From the NCBI GenBank assembly GCA_965226245.1, contig CBDDCL010000015.1, forward strand, positions 1,612,001 to 1,676,000: 64,000 bases of DNA, in the 5' to 3' direction. Every line of letters begins with the position of its first letter. Within the stretch, counting starts at the first letter, position 1. This DNA is from CBDCYS01 sp965226245 (GTDB taxonomy: Bacteria > Acidobacteriota > Terriglobia > Bryobacterales > UBA6623). Below, in pieces: positions 63,762 to 64,000 of this stretch. Both the position numbers and the translations under genes were made by a program. Under the pieces are notes generated by a model. It was given only the letters and a program-made list of their open reading frames with translations, searched no databases and was not told the origin of the DNA.

Positions 63762-64000
63762 ATGGGCGAAGCCCTGGGAATGATTGAAACAAGAGGTTTG
63801 GTGGCCCTGATCGAGGCCGCCGACGCCATGGTGAAAGCAGCCAACGTCACCCTGGTGGGATGGGAGAAAATCGGGTCCGGGTATGTGACCGTGCTGTGCC
63901 GGGGAGACGTGGCGTCCGTCAAGGCCGCAACCGACGCCGGGGCCGCGGGCGCGCGCCGCGTGGGCGAGTTGCTGGCCGTTCACGTGATTCCGCGTCCGCA
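63762..64000 (+). CDS. Bacterial microcompartment shell protein (BMC-H), partial at window end
   Basis: The first 79 residues of a BMC domain: GMIETRGLVALIEAADAMVK, AANVTLVGWEKIGSGYVTVL, CRGDVASVKAATDAGAAGAR and VGELLAVHVIPRP. This is the full hexamer-forming domain pattern of EutM/PduA type; the C terminus lies beyond the window. ATG 63762 follows AAAGGAGG, which overlaps the end of the aldolase gene. Confidence 0.95.
   Translation, partial: MGEALGMIETRGLVALIEAADAMVKAANVTLVGWEKIGSGYVTVLCRGDVASVKAATDAGAAGARRVGELLAVHVIPRP

Overview
The window looks like a chromosomal contig from an acidobacterium of the Solibacter/Bryobacter group. This is an inference from gene content: two very large TonB-dependent receptors with an N-terminal carboxypeptidase-regulatory-like domain (1004-4318, 9046-12363), remnants carrying the C-terminal domain known as TIGR03437 that is typical of Solibacter (26043-26436, 41183-42608), a DUF1549/DUF1553 plus DUF1501 gene pair, a Tat-exported PQQ dehydrogenase, and a class II aldolase next to a microcompartment shell gene.

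Layout. 1-960: an IS200-type Y1 transposase flanked by REP-like palindromic repeats. 1004-6292: an intact TonB-type receptor followed by a convergent group II intron. 6986-14725: ECF sigma factor, zinc-finger anti-sigma factor, second TonB-type receptor and a PHP/CehA-type metallohydrolase. 14854-19311: Uma2 nuclease, fabD-fabG, enolase-superfamily enzyme. 19886-27675: ThuA protein, a degenerate LytM protein, a membrane-anchored GTPase gene broken by an IS1595 element and by an in-frame TGA, a PQQ dehydrogenase and a lineage-typical secreted protein.

27700-45310 is a graveyard of mobile DNA: IS256-type elements in three copies, an IS1380-type element and its 188-bp non-autonomous derivative, a truncated second group II intron, a 5'-truncated copy of the first TonB-type receptor, a three-repeat CRISPR remnant without cas genes, a serine recombinase, a dif-like palindrome, a double-glycine leader peptide gene, and fragments of DUF262, HerA/VirD4-type ATPase, Ser/Thr kinase, RND pump and Gfo/Idh genes. 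Two 3' tRNA fragments (Leu-GAG at 33775 and Glu-TTC at 45262), each preceded by a similar short motif, suggest past site-specific integration.

45422-62771 returns to ordinary chromosome: acyl-CoA dehydrogenase, DUF1501 and DUF1549/1553 pair, zinc alcohol dehydrogenase, YkvI-like membrane protein, tpiA-secG, thioesterase, an enoyl-CoA hydratase-ribH-nusB operon, RhlE-like helicase and tRNA-Pro(GGG). At 62959-64000 the window enters what appears to be the edge of a bacterial microcompartment locus.

The thread connecting distant parts is a family of about 100-130 bp palindromic elements with CGAAAATCGG-type arms, found directly after stop codons at five places. The group II intron sits at the same position in two of them, just before the C/T tract, as introns that target terminator hairpins do.
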